Shown here one piece after another: positions 13,908 to 21,215 of a DNA stretch of 32,965 nt. A model generated the notes under the pieces. The model was not told where the DNA came from and made no database searches. It worked only from the letters and a program-made list of their open reading frames with translations. The position numbers were made by a program, and so were the translations under genes. The DNA lies in contig PLRS01000134.1 in NCBI GenBank assembly GCA_003164035.1, positions 1 through 32,965 of the forward strand, in the 5' to 3' direction. Source of the stretch: Bryobacterales bacterium. Lineage in GTDB: Bacteria; Acidobacteriota; Terriglobia; Bryobacterales; Bryobacteraceae. How positions within the stretch are numbered: the stretch's first letter is position 1; each line of letters begins with the position of its first letter.

Positions 13908-14600
13908 TTGGGCAGCCGTGGGCCGGAACAGTGATTCTTCGGAGCCACCCGGGCGCGGCACTCAGTGGGCAGCATCGAACCGGACGGGCTTGAGAGCGGC
14001 TTTTCAGGCTCCACATAAGAACAGAGCTCTGACTGCCAAGCACTCCGAGCAACCGCCGACCTCCAAAACGACCGTTACAAGCTGCGTCGGTACCGTGAAA
14101 AGGTGCAAGGTCAGGCTGCCCAGTTGAATAAGTCCTAATCCAGTTAGTTACACAATCATTTTGGAACTTCTATCACGTTCCCAGTGTCGAGTTTTGTCGG
14201 GTGGTCTGGCGCCGCAAGTTGACGAAGAACGCCGCTTGGCAGGCGGGTTCTACGAGCCAGCCGTTTGCCTCTGAGAGCTTGTGGAATGGCTTTTTGGCGT
14301 GCCCGGACGCGTCTCCCTCCCGGACGGCAAACAAAAGGACCGGCGGCCTTTCAAGCATCGAAATGCTCCGCCTCGCGGGTCGTTGACGTGGCCTCGCGGA
14401 AGCAAAAGACAGTCCCTCGCGACCTTTAGCTCGCCCGTCAGGGCCTGAGGCGGAGGCCGTGCGCGCCCTTCTTGTCGCGCACGGCCCGACTGCGGGGCCT
14501 GAATTCTTCGACGGAGGCGAGCCCATCTCTTAACACGCCTTTATGCCAGTACCCTCCCCCCATTCTGTTATTCTATTTACTAAGCTTCAGGCCAAATCCG
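13908..14600. other. Long gene-poor interval upstream of trpEG, with one strong hairpin
   Basis: No credible gene is seen. An open stretch of 39 codons at 14019-14138 (plus frame, no ATG) has a helical, coiled-coil-like composition (LQNDRYKLRRYREKVQGQ) and could be a gene remnant. A perfect 11-bp stem GGCCGTGCGCG / CGCGCACGGCC with a 10-nt loop lies at 14455-14486, about 115 bp before the trpEG start; it has no U-run. A -10-like TATTCT at 14569-14574 could be the trpEG promoter. I see no tandem Trp codons and no T-box signature. Confidence 0.5.
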
Positions 14601-16760
14601 ATGCCGCAACAAAGCTACACCACTCCTCACGGGATTGAAGTAGCGCGCACGCTGTCGAAGGCCGGCTACCATAGGGGCCTCCGACACGTTTTGGGCGCGC
14701 TCGACCGCCATCGCGGGATTTATCTCTCCTCCGGGTACGAATATCCGGGGCGGTACTCGCGCTGGGATATCGCATCGGTCTGCCCGCCGATCGAGATCGT
14801 GGCTTTCGACCGCCGCGTCGAGTTCCGCCCCCTCAACCAGCGTGGCAGCGTGCTGGCCCGGATGCTCGAAACCGTGCTGGCCGGGCATCCGCATTGGGAG
14901 GAGTTCGGTTTCGATGGCGACCGCCTGGTGGGGCGCCTGAAACCGCTGCCGCGGCTGTTTCCGGAAGAAGAGCGCAGCAAGCAGCCCTCGGTATTTACGA
15001 TTCTGCGCGCCCTGATCGAGGAATTCCGCGGCGAGGAGCACGGCCGTCTGGGGCTGATCGGGGCGTTCGGCTACGACCTGCTGTTCCAGTTCGAACCGGT
15101 CGAAAAGCGCCTCGCCCGCGGCGAACAAAAAGACCTGCACTTGTTTTGGAGCGACGACCTCTGGGTGATGGACCGCAAGAAGGAGCAGGTGGAGCGATTC
15201 CGCTACGAGTTTACCCGGGGAGACCAGACCACGCGCGGCCTGGCGCGCACGGGCGAGAAGCTGCCTGCCCCGCGGAAAGCGCCGCCAAGCGGGATCGCTT
15301 CCGACCACACCGCCGAAGAGTACATGGCCAAGGTGGACGAAGTGCGCGAGGGCATGCGCCGCGGCGACTATTACGAAGTGGTTCTGCGCCGCACTTTCCG
15401 CACGGCGTATTCCGGCAAAGCTTCGGACCTGTTCCAGCGGGTGCAGCGCGCCAGCCCCAGCCCGTACGAGTTCCTGTTGCAGTTGGGCGACGAGCAACTG
15501 GTGGGGGCGTCGCCGGAGATGTTCGTGCGGGTGGAAGGGCAGCGGGTGGAAACCTGCCCGATTTCGGGTACGGCCGCGCGCACCGGCGATCCGCTGCGCG
15601 ACGCCGACAACATTCGCGAGCTGCTGGATTCGGCCAAGGAAGAGTCCGAGCTGACCATGTGTACCGACGTGGACCGCAACGACAAATCGCGGGTGTCCGA
15701 GCCAGGCAGCGTGCGCATCATCGGCCGCCGCTTGATCGAATCCTACGCGGGCGTGTTTCACACCGTCGACCACGTGGAAGGGATCCTCAAGGAAGGCTTC
15801 GATTCGCTCGATGCTTTTCTGAGCCACATGTGGGCGGTGACGGTGATCGGCGCGCCCAAGAAGGCCGCCGCTCAGACCATCGAGAGGCTGGAAAAAGACG
15901 CTCGCGGCTGGTACGGCGGCGCGGTGGGCATGATCGCGCTCAACGGCGATATCAACACCGGCATTCTGATCCGCACCACGTATCTGCGCGGCGGCACGGC
16001 TTCCTACCCGGTGGGGGCGACCCTGCTGTACGATTCGGTGCCGGCCATGGAGGAGCGGGAAACCCGGCTGAAAGCTACCGGCTTTTTCCGCACCCTGGGC
16101 GAGGCGCCCGAGGTTGCCAGGGAACCCGAAACACCGCGCCAGGCGGTCGGCGAGGGAGTCAAGTTGCTGCTGGTGGATAACGACGACTGCTTCATCCATA
16201 CGCTGGCCAACTACGCGCGCCAGACCGGTGCCGAGGTGGTCACCTACCGCGCCGGCTTCCCGGCCGAGTTGATCGAGGAAGTGAAACCCGACTTGATTCT
16301 GATTTCTCCGGGACCGGGACGGCCGGGCGATTTCGGCGTGCCGGAACTGGTCCGCACGGCGGTGCGGCTGGGCGTGCCGGTGTTCGGCGTTTGCCTGGGG
16401 CTGCAAGGGGTGGTGGAGGCTTTCGGCGGCGAGTTGGGCGTGCTGGATTACCCCATGCATGGCAAACCCTCGGGCGTACACCACCATGGGGTGGGCGTAT
16501 TTGAAGGCTTGCCCGAGGAATTCCAGGTGGGCCGGTACCATTCTCTGTTCGCGCGCCGCGAAACTTTTCCGGCCTGCCTGGAGATTACGGCCGAAACCGC
16601 CGATGGAGTGATCATGGGCGTGCGTCACCGCGAGTTGCCGATCGAAGCGGTGCAGTTCCATCCCGAGTCGCTGCTGACCGCCGAGGGCGGTCATGGGCTG
16701 AAGCTGATGGAAAACGCGATCCGGCTGGCCAGGGCGGCGCGGGTGGGGGTGCGCCCATGA
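14601..16760 (+). CDS. trpE(G): Fused anthranilate synthase TrpE-TrpG (TrpEG)
   Basis: 719 residues, close to the about 730-residue fused enzymes of rhizobia. The N-terminal TrpE part (1-505) has SSGYEYPGRYSRWDIA, ISGTAARTGDPLRDADNIRE, ELTMCTDVDRNDKSRV, HTVDHVEG, VTVIGAPKKAA and GWYGGAVGMI, the chorismate-binding motifs. The C-terminal glutamine amidotransferase (about 518-719) has ISPGPGRPGDFG, the nucleophile Cys in GVCLGLQG (about 597) and the His-Glu pair in AVQFHPESLLT. The reaction is chorismate + glutamine to anthranilate + pyruvate + glutamate, the first committed step to tryptophan. The oxyanion-region CLGLQ replaces the common CLGHQ, as I recall for other fused enzymes. The ATG at 14601 is chosen by the domain start. 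It overlaps the next gene by 4 bp. Confidence 0.93.
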   Translation: MPQQSYTTPHGIEVARTLSKAGYHRGLRHVLGALDRHRGIYLSSGYEYPGRYSRWDIASVCPPIEIVAFDRRVEFRPLNQRGSVLARMLETVLAGHPHWEEFGFDGDRLVGRLKPLPRLFPEEERSKQPSVFTILRALIEEFRGEEHGRLGLIGAFGYDLLFQFEPVEKRLARGEQKDLHLFWSDDLWVMDRKKEQVERFRYEFTRGDQTTRGLARTGEKLPAPRKAPPSGIASDHTAEEYMAKVDEVREGMRRGDYYEVVLRRTFRTAYSGKASDLFQRVQRASPSPYEFLLQLGDEQLVGASPEMFVRVEGQRVETCPISGTAARTGDPLRDADNIRELLDSAKEESELTMCTDVDRNDKSRVSEPGSVRIIGRRLIESYAGVFHTVDHVEGILKEGFDSLDAFLSHMWAVTVIGAPKKAAAQTIERLEKDARGWYGGAVGMIALNGDINTGILIRTTYLRGGTASYPVGATLLYDSVPAMEERETRLKATGFFRTLGEAPEVAREPETPRQAVGEGVKLLLVDNDDCFIHTLANYARQTGAEVVTYRAGFPAELIEEVKPDLILISPGPGRPGDFGVPELVRTAVRLGVPVFGVCLGLQGVVEAFGGELGVLDYPMHGKPSGVHHHGVGVFEGLPEEFQVGRYHSLFARRETFPACLEITAETADGVIMGVRHRELPIEAVQFHPESLLTAEGGHGLKLMENAIRLARAARVGVRP

Positions 16761-17587
16761 AGACGCGGTTGGCCGCGCTGGTTCTACTGCTGGCGGCGGG
16801 TTCGCCGGCGCAATTCGGACTGCTGCAGCCGGCCGGGTCGCTCGACCTGGGCCGGTCGCCGGTGACGCAACTGGTGGCGCGGGGTTCCAAAGTGTATGCG
16901 GTGGTATCGAACGCGTCGGGTTCGGTAGTCATTGCCATCGACAGCTACCTTTTCGTGCGCGACGGTATCTCGTTGGGAAAGGATCCGGTTACGGCGCTGG
17001 ACGTGGACGATGGCGGCCAGGTGTACGTGGTGTTCGGCGGCAATCGGCTAGTGGTATTCAGTCCCAAATGGGCGGAACTGAAAACCGAGAACTTGTCGCC
17101 GCCGGTGGCGGCCATGGTGGTATCGGAAGGCGCGCCGCTTACGGTGGGCACCGACGGCGGGGTACGTTCTCTCGATTCCACCGAGAGCCGGTTCTCGGTG
17201 GCCAAGTACGCCGCGCCGTGGGTGTTTTTTGGCGCGGGCAAGAGCGAGGTGGGGTTGCTCGACACGGGCGCCGGCTTGTTGCACAGCCTCGAAGTGCACG
17301 GGCGGTACACGGTGGACACGGGCCTGGCTTCGTCCTTCAAGTCGGGTTTTGTCTCCGCCACGGGGACGCCCGATGGGCGAGTGTATGTCATGGGGAAAGC
17401 GCAGTCCGACGAGCTTTCGATGGTACAGTGCCGCCCAGGCCCGCTGCACATCATCGACCTGGAAGTACCCAGGGGGATGTCGCCGCGTTTCATGGCCGCC
17501 ACCAACGACCGTCTTTATCTGGCCGACCCTGGTGGGACCATCGCTTTCTACGATCTGCCGCCGCAGACCGGCGGGACGGCGCGCTAG
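16757..17587 (+). CDS. Secreted protein of unknown function, possibly beta-propeller-like
   Basis: 276 residues. The start overlaps the trpEG stop (ATGA), so expression is probably coupled. The signal peptide is residues 1-18 (TRLAALVLLLAAGSPA, then QFG). The mature part has recurring short strands of the type SKVYAVVSNASGSVVIAID, GQVYVVFGGNRLVVF, GRVYVMGKAQ and DRLYLADPGGTIAFYDL, spaced as in irregular beta-propeller or sensor-lectin repeats. No catalytic motif is recognised. Its position after a tryptophan-biosynthesis gene does not suggest a role there; the overlap may simply reflect compact packing. A GC-rich imperfect stem (about 17605-17635) follows the gene. Confidence 0.7.
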   Translation: MKTRLAALVLLLAAGSPAQFGLLQPAGSLDLGRSPVTQLVARGSKVYAVVSNASGSVVIAIDSYLFVRDGISLGKDPVTALDVDDGGQVYVVFGGNRLVVFSPKWAELKTENLSPPVAAMVVSEGAPLTVGTDGGVRSLDSTESRFSVAKYAAPWVFFGAGKSEVGLLDTGAGLLHSLEVHGRYTVDTGLASSFKSGFVSATGTPDGRVYVMGKAQSDELSMVQCRPGPLHIIDLEVPRGMSPRFMAATNDRLYLADPGGTIAFYDLPPQTGGTAR

Positions 17588-17763
17588 GCGGAAGAGCGTT
17601 CAGCGACCGGCGGCCGGCTACCCGCGGCTGGCCGATTTGGGCCGGCCTGTCCCCAGTACTACCAAGATTCCCGGATATTGATGAGAAAAATCGCCTGCGG
17701 GTGCTACTAGCATGGTGCAGCCGAGGCGAATAGGTCCGGCGGCAGAATGCGAAGGTCATCTAC

Positions 17764-18432
17764 ATGCTGGCGAAGTTGTTCCATCATTCCAGTGGCATTG
17801 AGGCAGGGCCGACCATGGTTGAGCAGGCCGTGACCGTAACGCCGGTAGAGGAGCCGGCGCCCAAGCGGCTCACCCTGCTGGAGGCGGTAAACGCACCCGC
17901 GGCAGGCATCCCGCCGGCCGATTTCGACGCCATCTATCTGGCCGCGATGGGCAGGGCCTCGACGAACGGGTATCACATTCTGAAGGTGGCGGATATGCTG
18001 GCCAGTCCCTATCTGAGCGGTTTGTCGCCGGATGGCAAACGCTGTGCCCTGTTAATGGCGCTGGATGCGGCGGGGGCCAGCCTGGACGAATTGTTGCAGG
18101 ATGCCATGCTTCGCCAGCGCGCGCTGAACGAGTATGAGCAGGCACTAGAGGAGCGGTTGCGGAAATTCGAAACCACGAAAACTGAGGAGAACCGCCAGAT
18201 TCAGGCGGAGTTGGACCGGCTGGCAGCTCAATACAAAGGGCGGATCCAGTCCAACCTCAACCAGGTGGAGCGCGACCAGGACGAACTACGGGCGTGGCAG
18301 CGGCGGAAGCAGCAGGAATGCGCGCGCATCACCGAGGCGGCCAGCGCGTGTGTCTCGCCGCAGTCGAATCCCGCCGCGGGGCCGGCCAGCCTCACGGTTG
18401 TCCTGGAGCGGGCGGCGGGTGCGGGCCGCTAG
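17764..18432 (+). CDS. Coiled-coil protein of unknown function
   Basis: 222 residues. There is no signal or membrane segment. Residues about 30-110 look globular and alpha-helical (FDAIYLAAMGRASTNGYHIL, LSPDGKRCALLMALDAAGAS). Residues about 110-195 are charged heptad-rich sequence predicted to form a coiled coil (EYEQALEERLRKFETTKTEE and following). The tail is low complexity. A GAAGGT element lies about 10 nt before the ATG. An alternative ATG is at 17815. The small ORF at 18442 follows 9 bp downstream and is probably in the same operon. No function can be assigned. Confidence 0.65.
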   Translation: MLAKLFHHSSGIEAGPTMVEQAVTVTPVEEPAPKRLTLLEAVNAPAAGIPPADFDAIYLAAMGRASTNGYHILKVADMLASPYLSGLSPDGKRCALLMALDAAGASLDELLQDAMLRQRALNEYEQALEERLRKFETTKTEENRQIQAELDRLAAQYKGRIQSNLNQVERDQDELRAWQRRKQQECARITEAASACVSPQSNPAAGPASLTVVLERAAGAGR

Positions 18433-18441
18433 GGCGGATTT

Positions 18442-18597
18442 ATGACAGCACTCATTCGGGGCATCCGCGCGGCATGGCAGGCGTTGCGTGGACCGCAGCG
18501 GCAGTGGCGCCTGGAGCGCCTGGACCGCGCCGACCTGATCTCGATTCGCCGGCAATACGAACAAACCGCACGGGAAGAGCGCTTTCCGTTCCTGTAG
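18442..18597 (+). CDS. Small basic protein, 51 residues, downstream of the coiled-coil gene
   Basis: ATG at 18442 to TAG at 18595-18597, 9 bp after the preceding stop. The protein begins MTALIRGIRAAWQALRG and ends EQTAREERFPFL; it is rich in Arg and Gln and probably alpha-helical and amphipathic. GGGCGG at 18432-18437 is a possible weak ribosome site. Codon use is like that of its neighbours, and the tight spacing supports a real cistron. No homology recognised. Confidence 0.45.
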   Translation: MTALIRGIRAAWQALRGPQRQWRLERLDRADLISIRRQYEQTAREERFPFL

Positions 18598-18973
18598 CCG
18601 CGTCCTATGTTTGTCCTGGCAAGGCGCTGGCGAACCTGGGAGCTGTCTTGCTTGGTATTGGCTTTCACAATTACAGTCGCGTATCCGTAACCGATCCCTC
18701 ATGCGGCGTGAAGAAATCATAGCCGCCGATGAACGCCGATGAGAAACTCAAGGAGTTATCGGCGTTCGTCGGCGGCTATAATCTCCGTCCCCTCTGAGTC
18801 TCTCCCAAACGTGCTACAGTAGTAAGTGGCATCCCCCACCAAGAGCCGTGCGGCAAGCTGGTTTCCGGCCCGCTCCACACGCCCGTCCTGATGTCTCTTG
18901 CCAGAAAGGACGGAAACGGCGTGGTAAGTTATCACTTCTTACAACCGCAACCGCTTCCAGGCGGGTCGTGCTG
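18598..18973. other. Intergenic interval containing repeat B2, otherwise featureless
   Basis: Apart from repeat B2 (18709-18782) I see no gene. Part of the interval (18848-18973) is an upstream in-frame extension of the next small gene, starting at a GTG, but the stronger start is the ATG at 18974. TATAAT (18777-18782) is formed at the right border of B2 and is a possible promoter for the downstream RNA-binding-protein operon. Confidence 0.4.
18709..18779. repeat. Family B inverted repeat, copy B2
   Basis: The left arm TAGCCGCCGATGAACGCCGA (18720-18739) pairs with the right arm at 18758-18779 (TCGGCGTTCGTCGGCGGCTA), with a single T-G-type mismatch. The word TGAAGAAAT precedes it at 18709-18717, as in copy B1. 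The stem bases differ from B1 (CACGG replaced by CGCCG) but both arms changed together. The right arm runs into a perfect TATAAT. Confidence 0.75.
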
Positions 18974-19174
18974 ATGCTCCACGCAATCTTAGTCGACGGC
19001 ATGATCGAGAGAGTCGAAGGAAGCCCCGAGTTTGCGGACGCTGAAATCGAGCGCCGCCGCGAAGCCGGACATAGTAGCGCCTATCTGTTCGCGGCCCGCG
19101 GCGACAAAGAGTTTGAGCGGAAGAGAAGGGTCAGGCCGCTGTTGCCTCGTGAGAATGCTCTGGCGCAAGGATAA
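18974..19174 (+). CDS. Small protein of unknown function upstream of an RRM gene
   Basis: 66 residues from the ATG at 18974; a GTG at 18848 would add 42 residues of less convincing sequence. It begins MLHAILVDGMIERVEGSPEF and continues as a charged helical segment (AEIERRREAGHSSAYLFAARG) with a basic tail. The gene ends 9 bp before the GTG of the RNA-binding protein, so the two are likely co-transcribed. No domain is recognised. Confidence 0.5.
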   Translation: MLHAILVDGMIERVEGSPEFADAEIERRREAGHSSAYLFAARGDKEFERKRRVRPLLPRENALAQG

Positions 19175-19183
19175 GGAGCCGAC

Positions 19184-19465
19184 GTGAACAATATTCTGGT
19201 TGGAAACCTGGGTCCAAACGTCACCGAACGGGACGTTCGGCCGCTGTTTGAAAAGCACGGAGAGGTAGCGCGCTTCAAGATGATGACGGACCGATGGACC
19301 GGTCTATCGAGAGGGTTCGGCTTCATTCAGATGAAGACCGATGCCGAAGCCGAACTGGCAATCGTGGCATTGGACGGAATCGACCTCAACGGCAAAGTAT
19401 TGAAAGTAAACCCGGCCCGCCCACAACTGCATCGTCGGACCCGCCAGCGGGGCCAGGCGACGTGA
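19184..19465 (+). CDS. Small RRM RNA-binding protein, GTG start, coupled to the next gene
   Basis: 93 residues forming one RRM. RNP2 is ILVGNL (residues 4-9) and RNP1 is RGFGFIQM (43-50); both aromatic positions are kept. Family members in bacteria bind single-stranded RNA and are often cold- or stress-regulated. GTG at 19184 is preceded by AAGGAGC about 6 nt upstream. The tail after the RRM is basic (RPQLHRRTRQRGQAT) and lacks the Gly-rich stretch of the second RRM protein at 20712. Its TGA overlaps the GTG of the next gene (GTGA). Confidence 0.9.
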   Translation: MNNILVGNLGPNVTERDVRPLFEKHGEVARFKMMTDRWTGLSRGFGFIQMKTDAEAELAIVALDGIDLNGKVLKVNPARPQLHRRTRQRGQAT

Positions 19466-19758
19466 AGGTATTGGAACACTTAAAGGGGACCGGGACTGTC
19501 ACCGCCCCGGATGGCGACGAGACGCGCGCGAAATACGACGTTCAAATCACCCAGGACGAACCGGAAAGTGAATCGGACGTGCCCCACGGCACTGCTTCCA
19601 AGCACATCTCCGGCCTAGTGTGGTCGCCCGTCGACCCCTACTTCGTGCTGAATCACTTCCGGAAGACCATGCTGTTGGAGATGGAAGATGGCCGCAAATT
19701 CAAGTTCTTCCACCGGGACATCAACGGCAGCATCGGCTTGAACAAGTGGCTGGGGTAG
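19462..19758 (+). CDS. Protein of unknown function translationally coupled to the RRM protein
   Basis: 98 residues from the GTG at 19462, which overlaps the RRM gene stop by 4 bp. A longer frame starting at 19294 is mostly an alternative reading of the RRM gene and is rejected. The sequence is acidic and beta-rich, with TVTAPDGDETRAKYDVQITQ, ISGLVWSPVDPYFVL, MLLEMEDGRKFKFFH and a C-terminal GSIGLNKWLG. This suggests a small beta-barrel or sandwich, soluble. The coupling implies stoichiometric expression with the RNA-binding protein. Function unknown. Confidence 0.65.
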   Translation: MKVLEHLKGTGTVTAPDGDETRAKYDVQITQDEPESESDVPHGTASKHISGLVWSPVDPYFVLNHFRKTMLLEMEDGRKFKFFHRDINGSIGLNKWLG

Positions 19759-19769
19759 CGTCGGCGCCG

Positions 19770-19997
19770 TCAGCGGAAGGAAGGCTTCCCCGCCCTGACT
19801 TCGTCGGACCGGCGGCTCGCCTCCATGCTGCCCTTTAATACCGTCCTGGCGCGGTACTGAGCCTCCGCAAACTGCGAGGCAACGCCATGATCGCCGTACT
19901 CGGTGGACCAGTGGAAGTTGTCGTGCTGGTCTTTTTCGGAAACGGTATACTGGGCCCGATTCCCGGCGACGTCGATAAACGTGAAGGACTGGCTCAT
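19770..19997 (-). CDS. Small protein of unknown function, 75 residues
   Basis: The ATG at 19997 has a GAGGAA ribosome site about 6 nt upstream. The sequence begins MSQSFTFIDVAGNRAQYTVS and continues with a His/Trp/Tyr-containing middle (HDNFHWSTEYGDHGVAS). It is probably a small soluble alpha/beta protein. It is convergent with the 98-residue gene (11-bp gap). A clear ribosome site supports it being real. No family recognised. Confidence 0.5.
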   Translation of the reverse strand: MSQSFTFIDVAGNRAQYTVSEKDQHDNFHWSTEYGDHGVASQFAEAQYRARTVLKGSMEASRRSDEVRAGKPSFR

Positions 19998-20045
19998 TGG
20001 CAGTTCCTCATTCCACCCGGCGCTTGTCCTGAGTCTCGATGGCCC

Positions 20046-20468
20046 CTAACCACGCGACCCGGCTTTCAACCCTTTTGGCGCCGCCCCCACCGCCGAGCCT
20101 TCTTTGCTCTCCGGTCTGGCTTCCATGGCAACGGCGGAAATCGCCGAAGGACCGTTGCCATTCATCTCGGCCAGCGCCGCCTTGCCGCTCTCCAGTGCCC
20201 GGCTCTGGTCTTTGTTTCGAATCGCAATCACCATGGTTCGGACGTGCGGCATGGCCCGATTCAGCTTCTCCGGAAGACTGCTCTGCACCACGGAGTGAGC
20301 ATTGAGGGTGTCGGACTTATACGCTTTGTACAGCCGCCCCGACATCTGGTGCATTTCGTACAGACACGCATTCCCGGATTCGGTTTGATCGTCCCAAAGG
20401 GTTTCGTCGCCCGTTTCGAGCGCCTGCAGAATACTCTGCAAGAGGTTCTTCGTGCTGTCGTACAACAT
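20046..20468 (-). CDS. Helical protein of unknown function, 140 residues
   Basis: ATG at 20468, with AAGGGA about 12 nt upstream. Residues 1-100 look all-helical (MLYDSTKNLLQSILQALETG, ACLYEMHQMSGRLYKAYKSD, LPEKLNRAMPHVRTMVIAIR). A low-complexity Ala/Gly/Lys tail follows (about 105-140). There is no membrane segment. It is divergent from the RRM gene at 20712 across a 243-bp intergenic region. It reads in the same direction as the 75-residue gene, 48 bp upstream of it, and the two may be co-transcribed. No function recognised. Confidence 0.5.
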   Translation of the reverse strand: MLYDSTKNLLQSILQALETGDETLWDDQTESGNACLYEMHQMSGRLYKAYKSDTLNAHSVVQSSLPEKLNRAMPHVRTMVIAIRNKDQSRALESGKAALAEMNGNGPSAISAVAMEARPESKEGSAVGAAPKGLKAGSRG

Positions 20469-20572
20469 AAGAATAGCGTCCCTTATCCTACCAGGCTGGT
20501 TCCGGACCGTGCGTCAGCAGAGGCCGGACGGCCCTCGCACCTAAAAGAACTGGAAGGGTTTACTGATTAGTA

Positions 20573-20601
20573 TTGTAGCACAGCCGGGCTTGTGCTATAC
20601 T
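20573..20601 (+). promoter_or_regulatory. Promoter with palindrome in the spacer, upstream of the second RRM gene
   Basis: A -35-like TTGTAG (20573-20578) and -10 TATACT (20596-20601) are 17 bp apart. The spacer is filled by an inverted repeat TAGCACA-N8-TGTGCTA (20576-20597), with an inner GCC/GGC. The start codon is at 20712, so the mRNA would have an about 100-nt 5' leader. A regulator bound here would contact both promoter elements. Alternatively the palindrome is an RNA or terminator stem. Inference only. Confidence 0.45.
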
Positions 20602-20711
20602 CCTTATGATTTGATACTGCCAGTTCAAGGCTGACCGCTTTAGCGCTGTTTCCGCTACGTTAGTCCACCTTCCAAATTTGCCGCCTTCAAATCAGTAAAG
20701 GAAAACGAATC

Positions 20712-21005
20712 GTGAAAAATATTTACGTTGGGAATCTCAGTTTTGGGGCTACGGAAGAATCCGTCCGTGCGTTGTTTGAAAGTTACGGCGCCGTCGATCG
20801 CGTCAACATCGTTACCGATCGCGATACCGGCCGGCCTCGCGGCTTCGGCTTTGTGGAGATGGCAAACGACGCGGAGGGATCCAAAGCGATCGCCGGCGTC
20901 AACGGCAAGGACCTTGACGGCCGCACGCTGAACGTCAACGAGGCGCGTCCGAAGACGGACCGTGCGGGTGGCGGCGGCGGCGGATTCGGACGCCAGCGCT
21001 GGTAG
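20712..21005 (+). CDS. Small glycine-tailed RRM RNA-binding protein
   Basis: 97 residues: one RRM (1-80) plus a Gly-rich tail ([13 protein letters not shown]). RNP2 is IYVGNL (4-9) and RNP1 is RGFGFVEM (43-50). It is the typical bacterial/cyanobacterial Rbp type, 97 residues against about 90-110 for the family. GTG start at 20712 with AAAGGA about 10 nt upstream. The long leader (about 100 nt) and spacer palindrome suggest regulated transcription, possibly temperature- or stress-linked as in cyanobacterial Rbp genes; that link is by analogy only. Confidence 0.92.
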   Translation: MKNIYVGNLSFGATEESVRALFESYGAVDRVNIVTDRDTGRPRGFGFVEMANDAEGSKAIAGVNGKDLDGRTLNVNEARPKTDRAGGGGGGFGRQRW

Positions 21006-21015
21006 AGAGTTTGGC

Positions 21016-21044
21016 GGTGGGGCCGGCCGTTCGCCTGCCCCACC
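21016..21044 (+). terminator. GC-rich hairpin after the second RRM gene
   Basis: The stem GGTGGGGC (21016-21023) / GCCCCACC (21037-21044) has a 13-nt GC-rich interior and begins 11 bp after the stop. It lacks a U-run, so it is a weak intrinsic terminator candidate or an mRNA-stabilising 3' stem. Its sequence resembles a degenerate family D palindrome. Confidence 0.35.
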
Positions 21045-21114
21045 ATCGAGGGCCGCGGCTTGGCTCTCCGCCAGCCTGGTACACAACTTCATAAGTCCGC
21101 CAACGTATTTCCGG

Positions 21115-21184
21115 GCAACCGGCTCCCTGCCGGTCGCGGCTCGGAAGCGCCCGAATCGAGCTGTGATCGCTAGGGAGCGGTCGC
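21115..21184. repeat. Family A element, copy A4 (decayed)
   Basis: The left inner arm GCAACCGGCTCCCTGCCGGT (21115-21134), followed by CGCGGCTCGG, is recognisable. The right arm TAGGGAGCGGTCGC (21171-21184) and its inner part are heavily mutated. The outer terminal repeats are not detectable. It lies about 30 bp upstream of the ABC transporter ATPase start. Confidence 0.65.
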
Positions 21185-21215
21185 TCCACCCGTCCATCTG
21201 TTACCATTCCAGCCA

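Noticed and set aside
12562-14127. Plus-strand open frame of 521 codons opposite the URO-D-like gene
   Set aside because: Antisense to a conserved protein with its own strong ribosome site. It runs through repeat A3, which is not expected of a real gene.
14019-14138. 39-codon open stretch with a coiled-coil-like reading (plus strand)
   Set aside because: No start codon, no ribosome site and no recognised family. It may be a gene remnant, but the length is compatible with chance.
13908-14600. Possible trp leader peptide, attenuator or T-box upstream of trpEG
   Set aside because: No consecutive Trp codons, no T-box sequence and no U-run after the hairpin at 14455-14486.
14580-16694. Minus-strand open frame of 704 codons opposite trpEG
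   Set aside because: It is antisense to the clearly conserved TrpEG, has low-complexity His/Gln/Ala composition and no recognisable domain.
17588-17763. Possible riboswitch between the secreted-protein gene and the coiled-coil gene
   Set aside because: I find only GC-rich short stems and a 9-codon ORF (about 17683). No conserved riboswitch core is recognisable.
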